From: Lentisphaerota bacterium
GTDB lineage: Bacteria; Verrucomicrobiota; Lentisphaeria; Victivallales; Victivallaceae
DNA: 64,000 nucleotides
Reading direction: 5' to 3'
Assembly: GCA_015061745.1 (NCBI GenBank)
Contig: SUWB01000008.1
Span: 22,382-86,381, forward strand
This document shows positions 47,052 to 56,600 of the stretch, in pieces (position 1 is the first letter of the stretch; each line of letters begins with the position of its first letter). The notes under the pieces are model-generated. The model worked only from the letters and a program-made list of their open reading frames with translations. It had not been told where the DNA came from and did not search any database. A program made the position numbers and the translations under genes.

Positions 47052-49295
47052 TTAATGGCGTTTCAGGCGAACATTGTCGATAAAACCGCCCCGGGGGGAT
47101 TTGGAAGTGCAATAGATGGTTATGTTTGTGATTCCGGCGGGAACTTTGAAGCGGCCGGAACTCTTTTTCCAGGAGTTGCCTTTACAGTTGGCTCTGAGCT
47201 GGCAGAGATCTTTGTTTGTGTTATTTCTGACCCGCAATCTGAATGATCCCCCGGCAGGAGCTTTAGTTTCAAAAGAAACGGTATATTCGGCTCCGGGCGT
47301 AACAGGAATGGCGTGTTTTGAAATAACGTATACTTCCTGACTGCTTTTTTTGCTCTGCACGCTGAATTTGCCTGAAGCAGCTTCCTTACCGGAAAACTTT
47401 TCAAAACCGTTGCGCAATCTCCACCCCTGAGGGGAAGGAGCATCAAAGGAGTTGTACCACCCGGCAGCGGGATCATCTACATTCAATTCATCTTTCAGCA
47501 CATACTTGTGATAGAGGGCGGTTTTTTCCCAGAAACGTTTTTCTTCCGTTCCAAAGGCCCTGCCCCAGCAAATGGGAAGCTCTTTTCCGGCGTTGTGCCG
47601 GAAATCCCACAGAACTTTTGCCGCTTCTTCAAGACGGTTTTTCTGATTGGCAAGTTTCCGCTGCCCTTCCTGAGTAAAACGGGCGATATAAAGAGAATGT
47701 TCCGCATTGAGTTTCAATCTGCGGAAACGTTTTTGTTCAAGGGGGGAAAGTGTGGAATCAGGAAAAGCCTTGAGTTTTTTGACCTCTTTTTCCAGAGCAG
47801 CAATAAAGGCACTGTCGGAGCTGCTGCGTACCATTGAGTCATCAAGATATCTGGTGTTTTTATTGCTGACCCAGCTCTGATACATCTTTTCACCCAGAGG
47901 ACGCATCGTGTTGTAGAAGTTTTCCGCAACTTTCGCGGCCTTGCCGAAGCCGGAACAGAAATCCCTTTGGATTTTTTCAAAACTTTCTTCCGGAAAGGCG
48001 ATCATACGGACGGCGGTGTAAGATTCAAGATCAAGAGCAGGACTCCAGGCCCCCGCATCGTAATCGGCTCCGAAAAGTTTGAATTCCCGGCGGGTGGCCT
48101 GAAATTTATCGTAAATGCGTTTTTCCATAAAACGCAGCAGTTGTGAACGGTAGCAAAGGTCATTGGGACGGAGAAAACTGTTTTTCATACCGGCCTTTTT
48201 CCAGGCATCAAAAAGAGCTTTTGTGTCTTCTCCCAAAGTGGGGACAAGGCCGCAAAGCAGATTGTCAGGGTACTGGACCCGTTCCCGCCGGGGGGCGTGG
48301 CGGTAGTAGCTGTAAACGTAGGTGACAGCCATAATATCCGGCTTTTCTTCACGGGCCCGTTTGAGAAAGCGGTTCCAGAAGTTCAGATAACGGTCGGTCA
48401 GGTGGGCATAAAAGTCTTCACCGGGTTTCCGGGCATCCAGTTTCAAACACTCCGGGCAGCGGCAGAAGCCGGGGGTACCGTCGTTGGGACAAATGTTGAC
48501 AGTGGGCTGTTTGCCCGCCGTTTTCCATTCAGCAATGATCTGCTCGATCACAGCCGGGTTGGACAGACAGAGTTTTGCCCGGGTTTTATCTCTGGGAAGA
48601 GTCCGTTTGCCGTTCAGATCCATTCCGAAGTATTCCGGGTGGGTCTTATAATAGCGGTCAGCCCATTTGATAAAGGCGTGTCCGTACTTGGGACGATCCA
48701 CCCGCCCCATACGCTGACGGAGAAGAAAAAGTCTGACTTCTTCGGCAAAGGCCATTTCTTCAGCAAGCGTTTTGCGGAGAGCTTCAGGAGCATCCACATA
48801 AGATTGTGCCGCAGCAGCCGCTCCGTAACCGCGGACATAGCCCCATTTCAAAGGGGGTATTCTGCTGAAAGATTCATTATCTTTGAAAGTGATTTTTTTG
48901 ACCTTTTCAATAACGATCCCTTCATCTCCCGGGAAGATCCAACGTGCTTTGAGTTTGTTTTCAAGAAAAGCGTAGACACCGAAAAGCGTTCCGTTGCGCC
49001 GTGGGGTGTCGTCGCCCCAGATATACAGTTTGTTGTTCTTAAAAAGATACCGGGATTCGCCGGGCTTGAGGAGACTTTTTTCGCCGGGGCGGCCGATAAA
49101 AATTTCTAAAGCTCCCTTGGCGACAGGCGTTGCGGGGGCTCCGGCAAGAATAAGATGTTTTTTTAATTCAGATGCGGCAAACTGATGATCGGCCCTGGTG
49201 GACGCTGTGATCTTTATGGACGAAAGGGCAAAATCCCCGCCGTAAAGGAGCGAAAAGGACATTGCAAAAACGAGAAGGCTCTTTTTGAAAAACAT
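47052..49295 (-). CDS. Secreted DUF4838-type protein
   Basis: Signal peptide MFFKKSLLVFAMSFSLLYG; ASELKKHLILAGA; ICPNDGTPGFCRCPECLKLD; C-terminal CBM-like beta domain. Confidence 0.75.
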   Translation of the reverse strand: MFFKKSLLVFAMSFSLLYGGDFALSSIKITASTRADHQFAASELKKHLILAGAPATPVAKGALEIFIGRPGEKSLLKPGESRYLFKNNKLYIWGDDTPRRNGTLFGVYAFLENKLKARWIFPGDEGIVIEKVKKITFKDNESFSRIPPLKWGYVRGYGAAAAAQSYVDAPEALRKTLAEEMAFAEEVRLFLLRQRMGRVDRPKYGHAFIKWADRYYKTHPEYFGMDLNGKRTLPRDKTRAKLCLSNPAVIEQIIAEWKTAGKQPTVNICPNDGTPGFCRCPECLKLDARKPGEDFYAHLTDRYLNFWNRFLKRAREEKPDIMAVTYVYSYYRHAPRRERVQYPDNLLCGLVPTLGEDTKALFDAWKKAGMKNSFLRPNDLCYRSQLLRFMEKRIYDKFQATRREFKLFGADYDAGAWSPALDLESYTAVRMIAFPEESFEKIQRDFCSGFGKAAKVAENFYNTMRPLGEKMYQSWVSNKNTRYLDDSMVRSSSDSAFIAALEKEVKKLKAFPDSTLSPLEQKRFRRLKLNAEHSLYIARFTQEGQRKLANQKNRLEEAAKVLWDFRHNAGKELPICWGRAFGTEEKRFWEKTALYHKYVLKDELNVDDPAAGWYNSFDAPSPQGWRLRNGFEKFSGKEAASGKFSVQSKKSSQEVYVISKHAIPVTPGAEYTVSFETKAPAGGSFRLRVRNNTNKDLCQLRANCKGNSWKKSSGRFKVPAGITNITIYCTSKSPRGGFIDNVRLKRH

Positions 49296-49469
49296 AATTT
49301 TTTCCTCCTGAAAATAATAAATGGCTGACCTGTTGTCTTTTTTTAAATTACAGCATAATTCTTCTTTTGTCAAGAAAAATTTTTATTATCCGGAAACAGT
49401 GCCTTTGTTTATTTCAGGCTGTGTTTCTTTTGCGGATCAGGTAAAATAACTTTTCTTTTTACTGAAACC

Positions 49470-49498
49470 TTGTATTTTGTCCGGGTGAAGATTATATT
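49470..49498 (+). promoter_or_regulatory. Sigma-70-type promoter
   Basis: TTGTAT - 17 nt - TATATT, 53 nt upstream of ATG 49551. Confidence 0.55.
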
Positions 49499-49550
49499 AA
49501 GTTCCATACAGAAATTTCAGAATTTTATTTGTTGAAAGGAGTTTGTTAAT

Positions 49551-51746
49551 ATGAATAAAGTCAGATTTATATTCGTTTCATTTCTGACGGCATTGGTGTG
49601 TGCGGGCGGTGAATTGGAGCTGCGGCCCCTTTTTAACAGTTGCAGTGTTTACTTCAAAACCGAGTGTCCCCGCAATTGTATTGTGACCTACCGTGAAAAG
49701 GGCACTTCCAAATGGCTGCCCGCTTTGGAAGCCACTTATGACAGAAGTTACTCTGCTCAGTTCCGTACCGGTATCGTTGACCTTAAACCCGATACAGTTT
49801 ACGAAGTAAAAGCTGAAGCCCGTTCAGGCAGACAGATCGACCGGGCTTCAGGGACTTTCCGTACCTGGGCAGAGAAAGTTCCTGTGGCCAAAAGGATCGT
49901 TCTTTCTCAGGAACAGGTCAACAAAGGTTTGGTCATCAGAGATAAAGGGACTCCCGACGGCTGGATCCTTTATACAACCGCCCCCGGAGTGGTCGTCGAC
50001 GGAACGGGACTCCGCAGTGCTCTCGTACTGGATCGGGCAGAATATGTCATTGTGGAAAATATGGTCATCCGCGGCGGAGAACGGAATGCGGTTACTTTGA
50101 ATTTGTGCAAATATGTCCGTCTGCGCAATTGCGATATCAGCCGCTGGGGCGATCCACAGAACTGGAAATTTGACAAAGGTACCGGCAGAATGCGTAACAG
50201 TGCCGGAAAACATCTGCATAACAAAAACGCCATTTATATCAACCGGGGCTTCGGACAGGTCATTGAACGCTGTTACATCCACGATCCTCTTTTGAGTTCC
50301 AACTGCTGGCGTTACGGTCATCCTGACGGCCCTCAGGGAATTTCCCCCTGGAAACCTGAATCCACAGTGATCCGTTACAATGACATTTGCGGCAGCGACC
50401 TCAAATGGTGGAACGACGGTATTGCCGGAACCGGCAACTTTGACCTTGACGGAGGACTTAACAAGGATTGCGACGTGTACGGCAACTTCATTGCTTTTGC
50501 CAATGATGACTGTATTGAACTTGACGGCGGCCAGCAGAATGTGCGCTGTTACAGAAACCGTTTTGAAAACAGCTTTATGGGTATCAGTATCCAGGGGTGT
50601 ATGACAGGACCTTCTTATGTGTTTGAAAACTGCATCACCGATTTGAAAGATGAACTCGGTACTTGTTCCTCTGCTTTCAAAACTGCCGACATTTGGGCCG
50701 GATATTATGCTGCTTCTTTTATTTTTAACAATACGACAGATCAGATTAACGCCAATCTCCGGCTGGGACGCAATTTCAAGATCGTGGCAAAGAACAATAT
50801 TCTTGAAAGCATCTTCGCCCCCACGGGCATCTTTTCTTTCCTCGGTGTAAAGCAGGAAAACAACCTCGTTGCCCAGGAAAGCGGCAAAAAGAATATAAAA
50901 GGAAGTGCTCTTTTTACCAATGCCGACCGGGGAATTTATACTTTGAAAAAGAATTCCCCAGGAGCCCGCAAGGCTGTCCCCATTCCCGGATTGAACTACA
51001 AGAATCCTGATCTGGGCGTTCCCCGGAATCTGGAATTGCCCTACCGTCCCTTTGCTCTTTCTCTCACCGATGGCCGCAAAGCTCTGTTTACTGTGAAACG
51101 CGGCAAAGCTTCCGCTCCTCAGAAATTCACGGTCAAGGCTTCTGCTCCTGTAACGTTTGAAGTGAGAAAGAGTCTGGATTCCGACTGGTACGAAGTAACT
51201 CCTGCCAAAGTCTCTCTCAAGGCCAACGAAAGTGTCACTCTCACTGTCAAAGTCGATCCCCGTAAAATGAACAGCCGCATCAATTACCGCAGTGTCTTCT
51301 TTTTACGTACCGCCGAGGGCTGGTCACGGCCTGTGACTGTTATGGCTCAGACGGACTTCAAATACCCTGAAACTGGTGAAGGTATGCAAATTTTCAAACC
51401 GGGAGCTCCTTTCAGAAAGGTTGACGGCGGAGTGCGTTTTGACGATCCGAAAAAGAAATTCCAATTTCAGTTCACCCTCACTGAGCCGTCAGGCATTTTT
51501 ATCACCATTGAAGCCCGGGCTCTTGAACCTGTCGGACAGCACGATTCCGTAAAACTGGGCGTCAATAATGAAAAGCCCAGCTATTGTTCCCTGCAGAAAA
51601 TGTCCACTTCACGCTACCTTACCAATCAGGTCAGAAGTTACAACCTTCCCGCCGGGACCCACACGATTACGGTCGTCCCCCGTGAAAGTCTTGACCTGAA
51701 ACAAGTGACGGTCATTACCGATGTCCGTTCTACTGAAAGACGCTGA
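49551..51746 (+). CDS. Secreted right-handed parallel beta-helix protein
   Basis: Signal peptide; fibronectin-like N-term; repeated N/D-rich beta-helix turns (YVIVENMVIRGG, YVRLRNCDIS, VIERCYIHD, CDVYGNFIAF). Confidence 0.75.
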   Translation: MNKVRFIFVSFLTALVCAGGELELRPLFNSCSVYFKTECPRNCIVTYREKGTSKWLPALEATYDRSYSAQFRTGIVDLKPDTVYEVKAEARSGRQIDRASGTFRTWAEKVPVAKRIVLSQEQVNKGLVIRDKGTPDGWILYTTAPGVVVDGTGLRSALVLDRAEYVIVENMVIRGGERNAVTLNLCKYVRLRNCDISRWGDPQNWKFDKGTGRMRNSAGKHLHNKNAIYINRGFGQVIERCYIHDPLLSSNCWRYGHPDGPQGISPWKPESTVIRYNDICGSDLKWWNDGIAGTGNFDLDGGLNKDCDVYGNFIAFANDDCIELDGGQQNVRCYRNRFENSFMGISIQGCMTGPSYVFENCITDLKDELGTCSSAFKTADIWAGYYAASFIFNNTTDQINANLRLGRNFKIVAKNNILESIFAPTGIFSFLGVKQENNLVAQESGKKNIKGSALFTNADRGIYTLKKNSPGARKAVPIPGLNYKNPDLGVPRNLELPYRPFALSLTDGRKALFTVKRGKASAPQKFTVKASAPVTFEVRKSLDSDWYEVTPAKVSLKANESVTLTVKVDPRKMNSRINYRSVFFLRTAEGWSRPVTVMAQTDFKYPETGEGMQIFKPGAPFRKVDGGVRFDDPKKKFQFQFTLTEPSGIFITIEARALEPVGQHDSVKLGVNNEKPSYCSLQKMSTSRYLTNQVRSYNLPAGTHTITVVPRESLDLKQVTVITDVRSTERR

Positions 51747-51769
51747 AAAGGAACTTCTGGGAGAGTGTT

Positions 51770-52468
51770 GTGAAAATCCTTTTGTGCATTTTTTTCGCAT
51801 CCATATTTGTGCTTAGAGGAGCGGAAACTTCAGCTGAACAGCTGGGCCGACTGAAAAAAGAAGTCGCTCAGAAACAGCAGGAGCTGGATCGGTTGACTGC
51901 TTTACTCACAGCAAGAGAAAATGAACTGCGTAAACTCCGCATCTGGATGAGCAACCTGAGTGCAGACGGAAAAATGCTTCAGGTATCTGACCGGGAACAG
52001 CGGCTTTTGACCGGACTGAAAGTGCTTTCTGATACATCAGGAGCTATGGTGCTCAAAACGATGGAACTTGCCGAACAGCTCCGGCCCAAACTCAATCAGC
52101 TGCCTCTGAGTTCTGCCGACCGGGTGCGGCTGGTTATGGCTCTGGAAGACCTTGAACGCAGTGCCGCCAAAGTCAATTCCATTACCGATACAGTCAATAC
52201 AAAAGAAGATCTGCTTCTCAAAAATGTGCGGGTCATAGCCATAAAATATGAATTGGGAATGGTGGTCATATCTGCGGGAGCACTCCACGGCGTGTTTCCC
52301 GGTATGAACTTTGTTTCTGCTGATGGAAAAGTTGTTCTCCGGGTGCTGGACACCCGTTCTATGATTTCCGGGGCTCTGCCTGTGTCGGGGACCCTCAACG
52401 ATCTTGTTCCCGGCAGCAGGGTCAGCTTGCAGATCACAAGAGTCCCCCGGGAAAAAAAAAGGATATAA
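51770..52468 (+). CDS. Secreted coiled-coil protein, unknown function
   Basis: GTG start; signal peptide MKILLCIFFASIFVLRG; heptad-like QLGRLKKEVAQKQQELDRLTALLTARENELRKL. Confidence 0.6.
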   Translation: MKILLCIFFASIFVLRGAETSAEQLGRLKKEVAQKQQELDRLTALLTARENELRKLRIWMSNLSADGKMLQVSDREQRLLTGLKVLSDTSGAMVLKTMELAEQLRPKLNQLPLSSADRVRLVMALEDLERSAAKVNSITDTVNTKEDLLLKNVRVIAIKYELGMVVISAGALHGVFPGMNFVSADGKVVLRVLDTRSMISGALPVSGTLNDLVPGSRVSLQITRVPREKKRI

Positions 52469-52472
52469 ATAA

Positions 52473-53735
52473 ATGGCTTCTACTGAAAAACCTTTGCTCA
52501 AGGCCGGTATTCTCAGCGATATTCAGGCTCTACCTTCCCGCCACGACTGGGGGATGTACAATTTTTCCAAAGCCCTTGAACTTTTTAGAGAAAAAGGGAT
52601 CAAACTGCTGATAAATGCCGGAGATATCGCCGAAAACGGGAATCCTGAAACTTACGCCCTTTACTGGCAGTTGATCGGCGAATATTTCCCGGAAGGAGTT
52701 GAACATACTGCCTGTGAAGGAAATCACGACTGCAGCCCCAAAGTCCCTTTCCCTGAAGCCTTTGCAAAAGCTTGCCAAGGTTTACGCAGGGAGGCCTGTA
52801 ATCCGGAACACAGAGTCATCGGCGGATATGACTTCATCACCTTTGCAACTTTTGACAGGCTCCACTACGCCGAAAGCGAACTCCCCGCATTGGAAAAGGC
52901 ATTGCAGAAAGCTGTTGACAGAGATCCTTTGAAACCGGTTTTTGTCATTACCCATTTCCCCCCGGATCAAACTGTTTCAGGCAGTTTCACTTCAGGCTCC
53001 AAGGAGCTGCTGGAAGTTTTTAAGAAGTTTCCTCAGGTGATCTCACTTTCGGGTCATACCCATTATCCGCTTTTGGATGAACGGACCATCTGGCAGGGGA
53101 ATTTTACTGCCATTGAAACATCGACTCTTGCTTATGGATGTATGAGTGAGGAAAACTGTTTCAACTGTGTCAACGGCATACTGCCCTTTGGCCGCGAAGT
53201 GACAGAAGCTGTCTATATGGAAATTTTTGAAACCCGGGTCGAATTCCACCGTTACAATGTGACCGACGGCAGAGAATTGGGAGTTCCCTGGGTGGTGGAT
53301 GTTCCCTTTGTGCCGGAAAAGGCTTCTTACACTTCCGCCCGGGCTCAGTTCCGGCAGGCTCCGGAATTTGCACAAGATGCCGCTTTGCTCTTACGCTATG
53401 ATTACGGATACGCCTACATCATCTTTGACCGGGCAGTCAAAGGCGACTTTGCCCAGTTCTATGATGTGGAGTTTTCTCTTTATGATGAAGAAAAAGGCCT
53501 CTGGGAAGATAAGCAGCTTTACCGTTATGCTTCTGACTTCTACCGTTTTGAATTCAACCGTCAGGACAAACTCTATTTCAAACTTCCCGGTACTTTGCAG
53601 GAAAACCGTCTCTGCAAATTCCAGGTTTACGGTGTGGAATCCTTTGGCAAACGGGGAACTCCTCTGGAAATGGAATGCCGCCTCTGGCCCGGATATAAGT
53701 TCAAAGACGGTTCCCCCCTCTATCCCCAGGAGTGA
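52473..53735 (+). CDS. Calcineurin-like metallophosphoesterase
   Basis: GILSDIQ; INAGDIAENG; CEGNHD; ITHFPP; LSGHTHYPL. Confidence 0.88.
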   Translation: MASTEKPLLKAGILSDIQALPSRHDWGMYNFSKALELFREKGIKLLINAGDIAENGNPETYALYWQLIGEYFPEGVEHTACEGNHDCSPKVPFPEAFAKACQGLRREACNPEHRVIGGYDFITFATFDRLHYAESELPALEKALQKAVDRDPLKPVFVITHFPPDQTVSGSFTSGSKELLEVFKKFPQVISLSGHTHYPLLDERTIWQGNFTAIETSTLAYGCMSEENCFNCVNGILPFGREVTEAVYMEIFETRVEFHRYNVTDGRELGVPWVVDVPFVPEKASYTSARAQFRQAPEFAQDAALLLRYDYGYAYIIFDRAVKGDFAQFYDVEFSLYDEEKGLWEDKQLYRYASDFYRFEFNRQDKLYFKLPGTLQENRLCKFQVYGVESFGKRGTPLEMECRLWPGYKFKDGSPLYPQE

Positions 53736-53761
53736 TTTGCAGAACATTTTTTTTCCGGCTC

Positions 53762-53789
53762 TTGAAAAAAAATTTTTTAATGGTATAGT
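53762..53789 (+). promoter_or_regulatory. Sigma-70-type promoter
   Basis: TTGAAA - 16 nt - TATAGT upstream of ATG 53853. Confidence 0.55.
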
Positions 53790-53852
53790 ATGTACAGGCA
53801 GCAGAATCCTGTCTGTACCTTTGAAACAATCAACTTTGAGGAAAAATATTCT

Positions 53853-54719
53853 ATGAAAATCGGTTTGAGCAGTTACAGTCTTTCCCGTGCCATCGCCAAA
53901 GGCGAGCTGGGCATTCTTGAAGCCATTGACTGGGTCGCCAACGCAGGCGGTGAACATATCGAACTCGTCCCCGGTGCAACTTGGGACAGTCATACGCCCG
54001 GTCTGGTCGAAAAAATCGTCGCCCGTGCCAAAGAAGCCGGGATCGATCTTTCAAGCTACACCATTGGAGCCAACTTCATTCAGCCCGATGATGCCGCCCG
54101 TGCCAAAGAGGTGGCCCGTATCAAGGCTGAAGTGGATATCGCCGGAGCTCTGGGGGTGAAGTTTATGCGTTACGACGCAGGAAGTCGTCCTATCCCTGAA
54201 ACTTCTCTTGAAAACTTTGAAAAAGATCTGCCTGTGGTGGCTGACTGCTGCCGCGAAGTGGCCGCTTACGCTGCCAAGTACGGCATTACCTGCAGTGTGG
54301 AAAATCACGGCTATCACTTCCAGAATTGCGAACGTGTCCGCCGTCTGGTCAATATGGTGAATCTGCCCAACTACCGTACCACTCTTGATGTGGGCAACTT
54401 TATGTGTGCCGACGGTGATTCTGTGGCCTCTGTCCGCAGCAATATCGACATTGCTTCATTTATTCATTTCAAGGACTTCTTCCGCCGCACTGCCGGCAAT
54501 CCTCCTTTGGGTGAAGGCTGGATGCGTACCAGAGCCGGTCACTATCTGCGTGCCACCGTTATCGGTCACGGCAGTGTGGAACTTGTGCCCATTGCCAAGA
54601 TCATCAAAGAATCCGGTTATGACGGCTATATTTCCGTTGAATTTGAAGGCAAAGAAGATTGCCTCTGGGCTTGCAAGGTCAGCCTGGACAATGCTAAAAA
54701 GCTTTTTGCTGAGGCATAA
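53853..54719 (+). CDS. Sugar phosphate isomerase/epimerase (TIM barrel)
   Basis: GLSSYSLSRAI; VKFMRYDAGS; ITCSVENHGYHFQN; TTLDVGNFM; YISVEFEGKED. Confidence 0.88.
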   Translation: MKIGLSSYSLSRAIAKGELGILEAIDWVANAGGEHIELVPGATWDSHTPGLVEKIVARAKEAGIDLSSYTIGANFIQPDDAARAKEVARIKAEVDIAGALGVKFMRYDAGSRPIPETSLENFEKDLPVVADCCREVAAYAAKYGITCSVENHGYHFQNCERVRRLVNMVNLPNYRTTLDVGNFMCADGDSVASVRSNIDIASFIHFKDFFRRTAGNPPLGEGWMRTRAGHYLRATVIGHGSVELVPIAKIIKESGYDGYISVEFEGKEDCLWACKVSLDNAKKLFAEA

Positions 54720-54733
54720 GGGATCTCTTTCTT

Positions 54734-54997
54734 ATGGATGATGAAGGTCTTGATCCGCAAGTCAAATTGAAACTGCTGGAAGCATCCCGTGCCGCAGGCC
54801 CTGATTATCCCAATGTCAAAAAAGGCATTGGCTGCGGGGCAGCGGCACTGGTGGCGGCACTGCTTTGTTCGGTGTTGTTTTTAAGTTTCTTCCGGCAGCT
54901 TTCCACCGGCTCCAAGATATCTATTGCAGTCGGAGTCACCTTGATTTCCGCTATGATCGCAGGCGGACTGGCGGCATTCCGGCCGCCTGCCGGATGA
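54734..54997 (+). CDS. Small two-TM membrane protein
   Basis: ATG overlaps the helicase start (ATGA); two hydrophobic helices. Confidence 0.55.
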   Translation: MDDEGLDPQVKLKLLEASRAAGPDYPNVKKGIGCGAAALVAALLCSVLFLSFFRQLSTGSKISIAVGVTLISAMIAGGLAAFRPPAG

Positions 54998-56370
54998 AAC
55001 TGGAATTCTTTTCCGGAACTCTGGAGCTTTCTTGCGGCAAAGAAGAAAGTTTCCCTGAGTGTCTGGAACATATCTTCAAATATGATCCCCGTACCCGGAA
55101 CTACCGGGCCCGGGGATGTGATTATGCTGCCGCAGTGATAGAGCTCCGGATGAACCGGATTCCCTTTACCGACCTTGCGGCAGATTATGCTTTTGACGGA
55201 GATTGGACTCTTAAAGAAAAAATCACTCCCCGGCCTCACCAGAAAGATGCCCTTGAGCTTTGGAAACAGGCCGGCAGCAAAGGCATTGCCGCTTTGCCTA
55301 CGGGCAGCGGTAAAACCATTCTGGCAGTTCTCGCCATTGCAGAAGTCAAGCGTCCGACTATCGTTTTAGTTCCTACCATAGATCTGCTTACCCAGTGGGC
55401 AGGTGTTCTTGAAAAATTTTTGTCCGTCCCCGTGGGAATGCTTGGGGGCGGTTCCCGTCAAATCGAAGCTGTTACCGTCAGCACCTACGATTCAGCTGTA
55501 CTCAATATGGAGTTTATCGGCAACCGTTTCGGATTGCTGATCGCAGATGAGTGTCACCATTTGCCGGGTCCGGAAACGCGCTTGGGAGCGTCGATGTGCA
55601 TTGCGCCTTACCGTTTGGGGCTTTCGGCAACGCCGGAGCTGCCTGAGGAGCGTATGGCAGTGATGAAAGATCTTCTGGGCGAGATCGTCTGTCAGGTCAA
55701 CATTGATGAACTGGAAGGCAAGGTACTCTCTCCCTATCTGGTGAAACATTGGGAAATACCTCTTGATCCTGAGGAATACGATCTTTATACCCGTGCCCGC
55801 AGCTGTTATCTTGAATTTATCCGCCGCAACCGTATAGATTTCCGTCAGGAGTCCGGCTGGGGGCGTTTTCTTGCCCTTGCGGCCCGTTCACCAGAGGGGC
55901 GTCAGGCGTTCAGAGCCTTTCTTGACCAACGCCGTCTTGCCCGTGGGGGCGAAGCAAAAGTTCGGGCTTTATGGGAAATACTCCGCCGTCACGCAGGCGA
56001 AAGGATCATTGTTTTCACTGCGGACAACTCCACGGCCTATGAATTGGGCCGCCGTTTTATGCTGCCGGTAATGACTCATCTGACCCGGGCGGCGGAACGG
56101 AAGGAATTTCTTGAAAAATTCCGTGACGGCACCTACAGTGTTCTCATTACCAACCGTGTTCTCAACGAAGGAGTCGACGTTCCGGCAGCAGCCGTGGGGA
56201 TCATTCTTGCCGGCAGCGGCAGTGTCCGTGAACACGTCCAGCGTCTGGGGCGTGTGCTCCGTGCCGCTCCGGGCAAAAAACAGGCGGTGCTTTACGAACT
56301 GGTCAGTGCCGGAACCTCTGAAGAAAGCGTCAGTTCCCGCCGCCGCTCCCACCGGGCCTACACAAGGTAA
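54994..56370 (+). CDS. XPB/SSL2-like SF2 DNA helicase
   Basis: PRPHQKDALELW; ALPTGSGKTILAVL; LIADECHHLPG; LGLSATPE; LGRVLRAAPGKK. Confidence 0.88.
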   Translation: MKLEFFSGTLELSCGKEESFPECLEHIFKYDPRTRNYRARGCDYAAAVIELRMNRIPFTDLAADYAFDGDWTLKEKITPRPHQKDALELWKQAGSKGIAALPTGSGKTILAVLAIAEVKRPTIVLVPTIDLLTQWAGVLEKFLSVPVGMLGGGSRQIEAVTVSTYDSAVLNMEFIGNRFGLLIADECHHLPGPETRLGASMCIAPYRLGLSATPELPEERMAVMKDLLGEIVCQVNIDELEGKVLSPYLVKHWEIPLDPEEYDLYTRARSCYLEFIRRNRIDFRQESGWGRFLALAARSPEGRQAFRAFLDQRRLARGGEAKVRALWEILRRHAGERIIVFTADNSTAYELGRRFMLPVMTHLTRAAERKEFLEKFRDGTYSVLITNRVLNEGVDVPAAAVGIILAGSGSVREHVQRLGRVLRAAPGKKQAVLYELVSAGTSEESVSSRRRSHRAYTR

Positions 56371-56411
56371 CATACGGGGTCTTGTTGTGATAACCCGCAG
56401 GGGAACAGCCC

Positions 56412-56439
56412 TTGATTTTTTTATTTTCTGTGCTATATT
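56412..56439 (+). promoter_or_regulatory. Sigma-70-type promoter
   Basis: TTGATT - 16 nt - TATATT. Confidence 0.5.
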
Positions 56440-56600
56440 AAGTACAGTGGTGCAGCGTAAGCATTTGACAATGCCGTTAAAGGGCATCCGGCGGAAGTTT
56501 TCTGCTGTCTGTCGGGGAATGCAGCTTGATACAAACAGATATTTTTACCGGAAAGGCTTTGAGCTCAAGTTTTTCCGGTTTTGTTATACAATATAAACTT

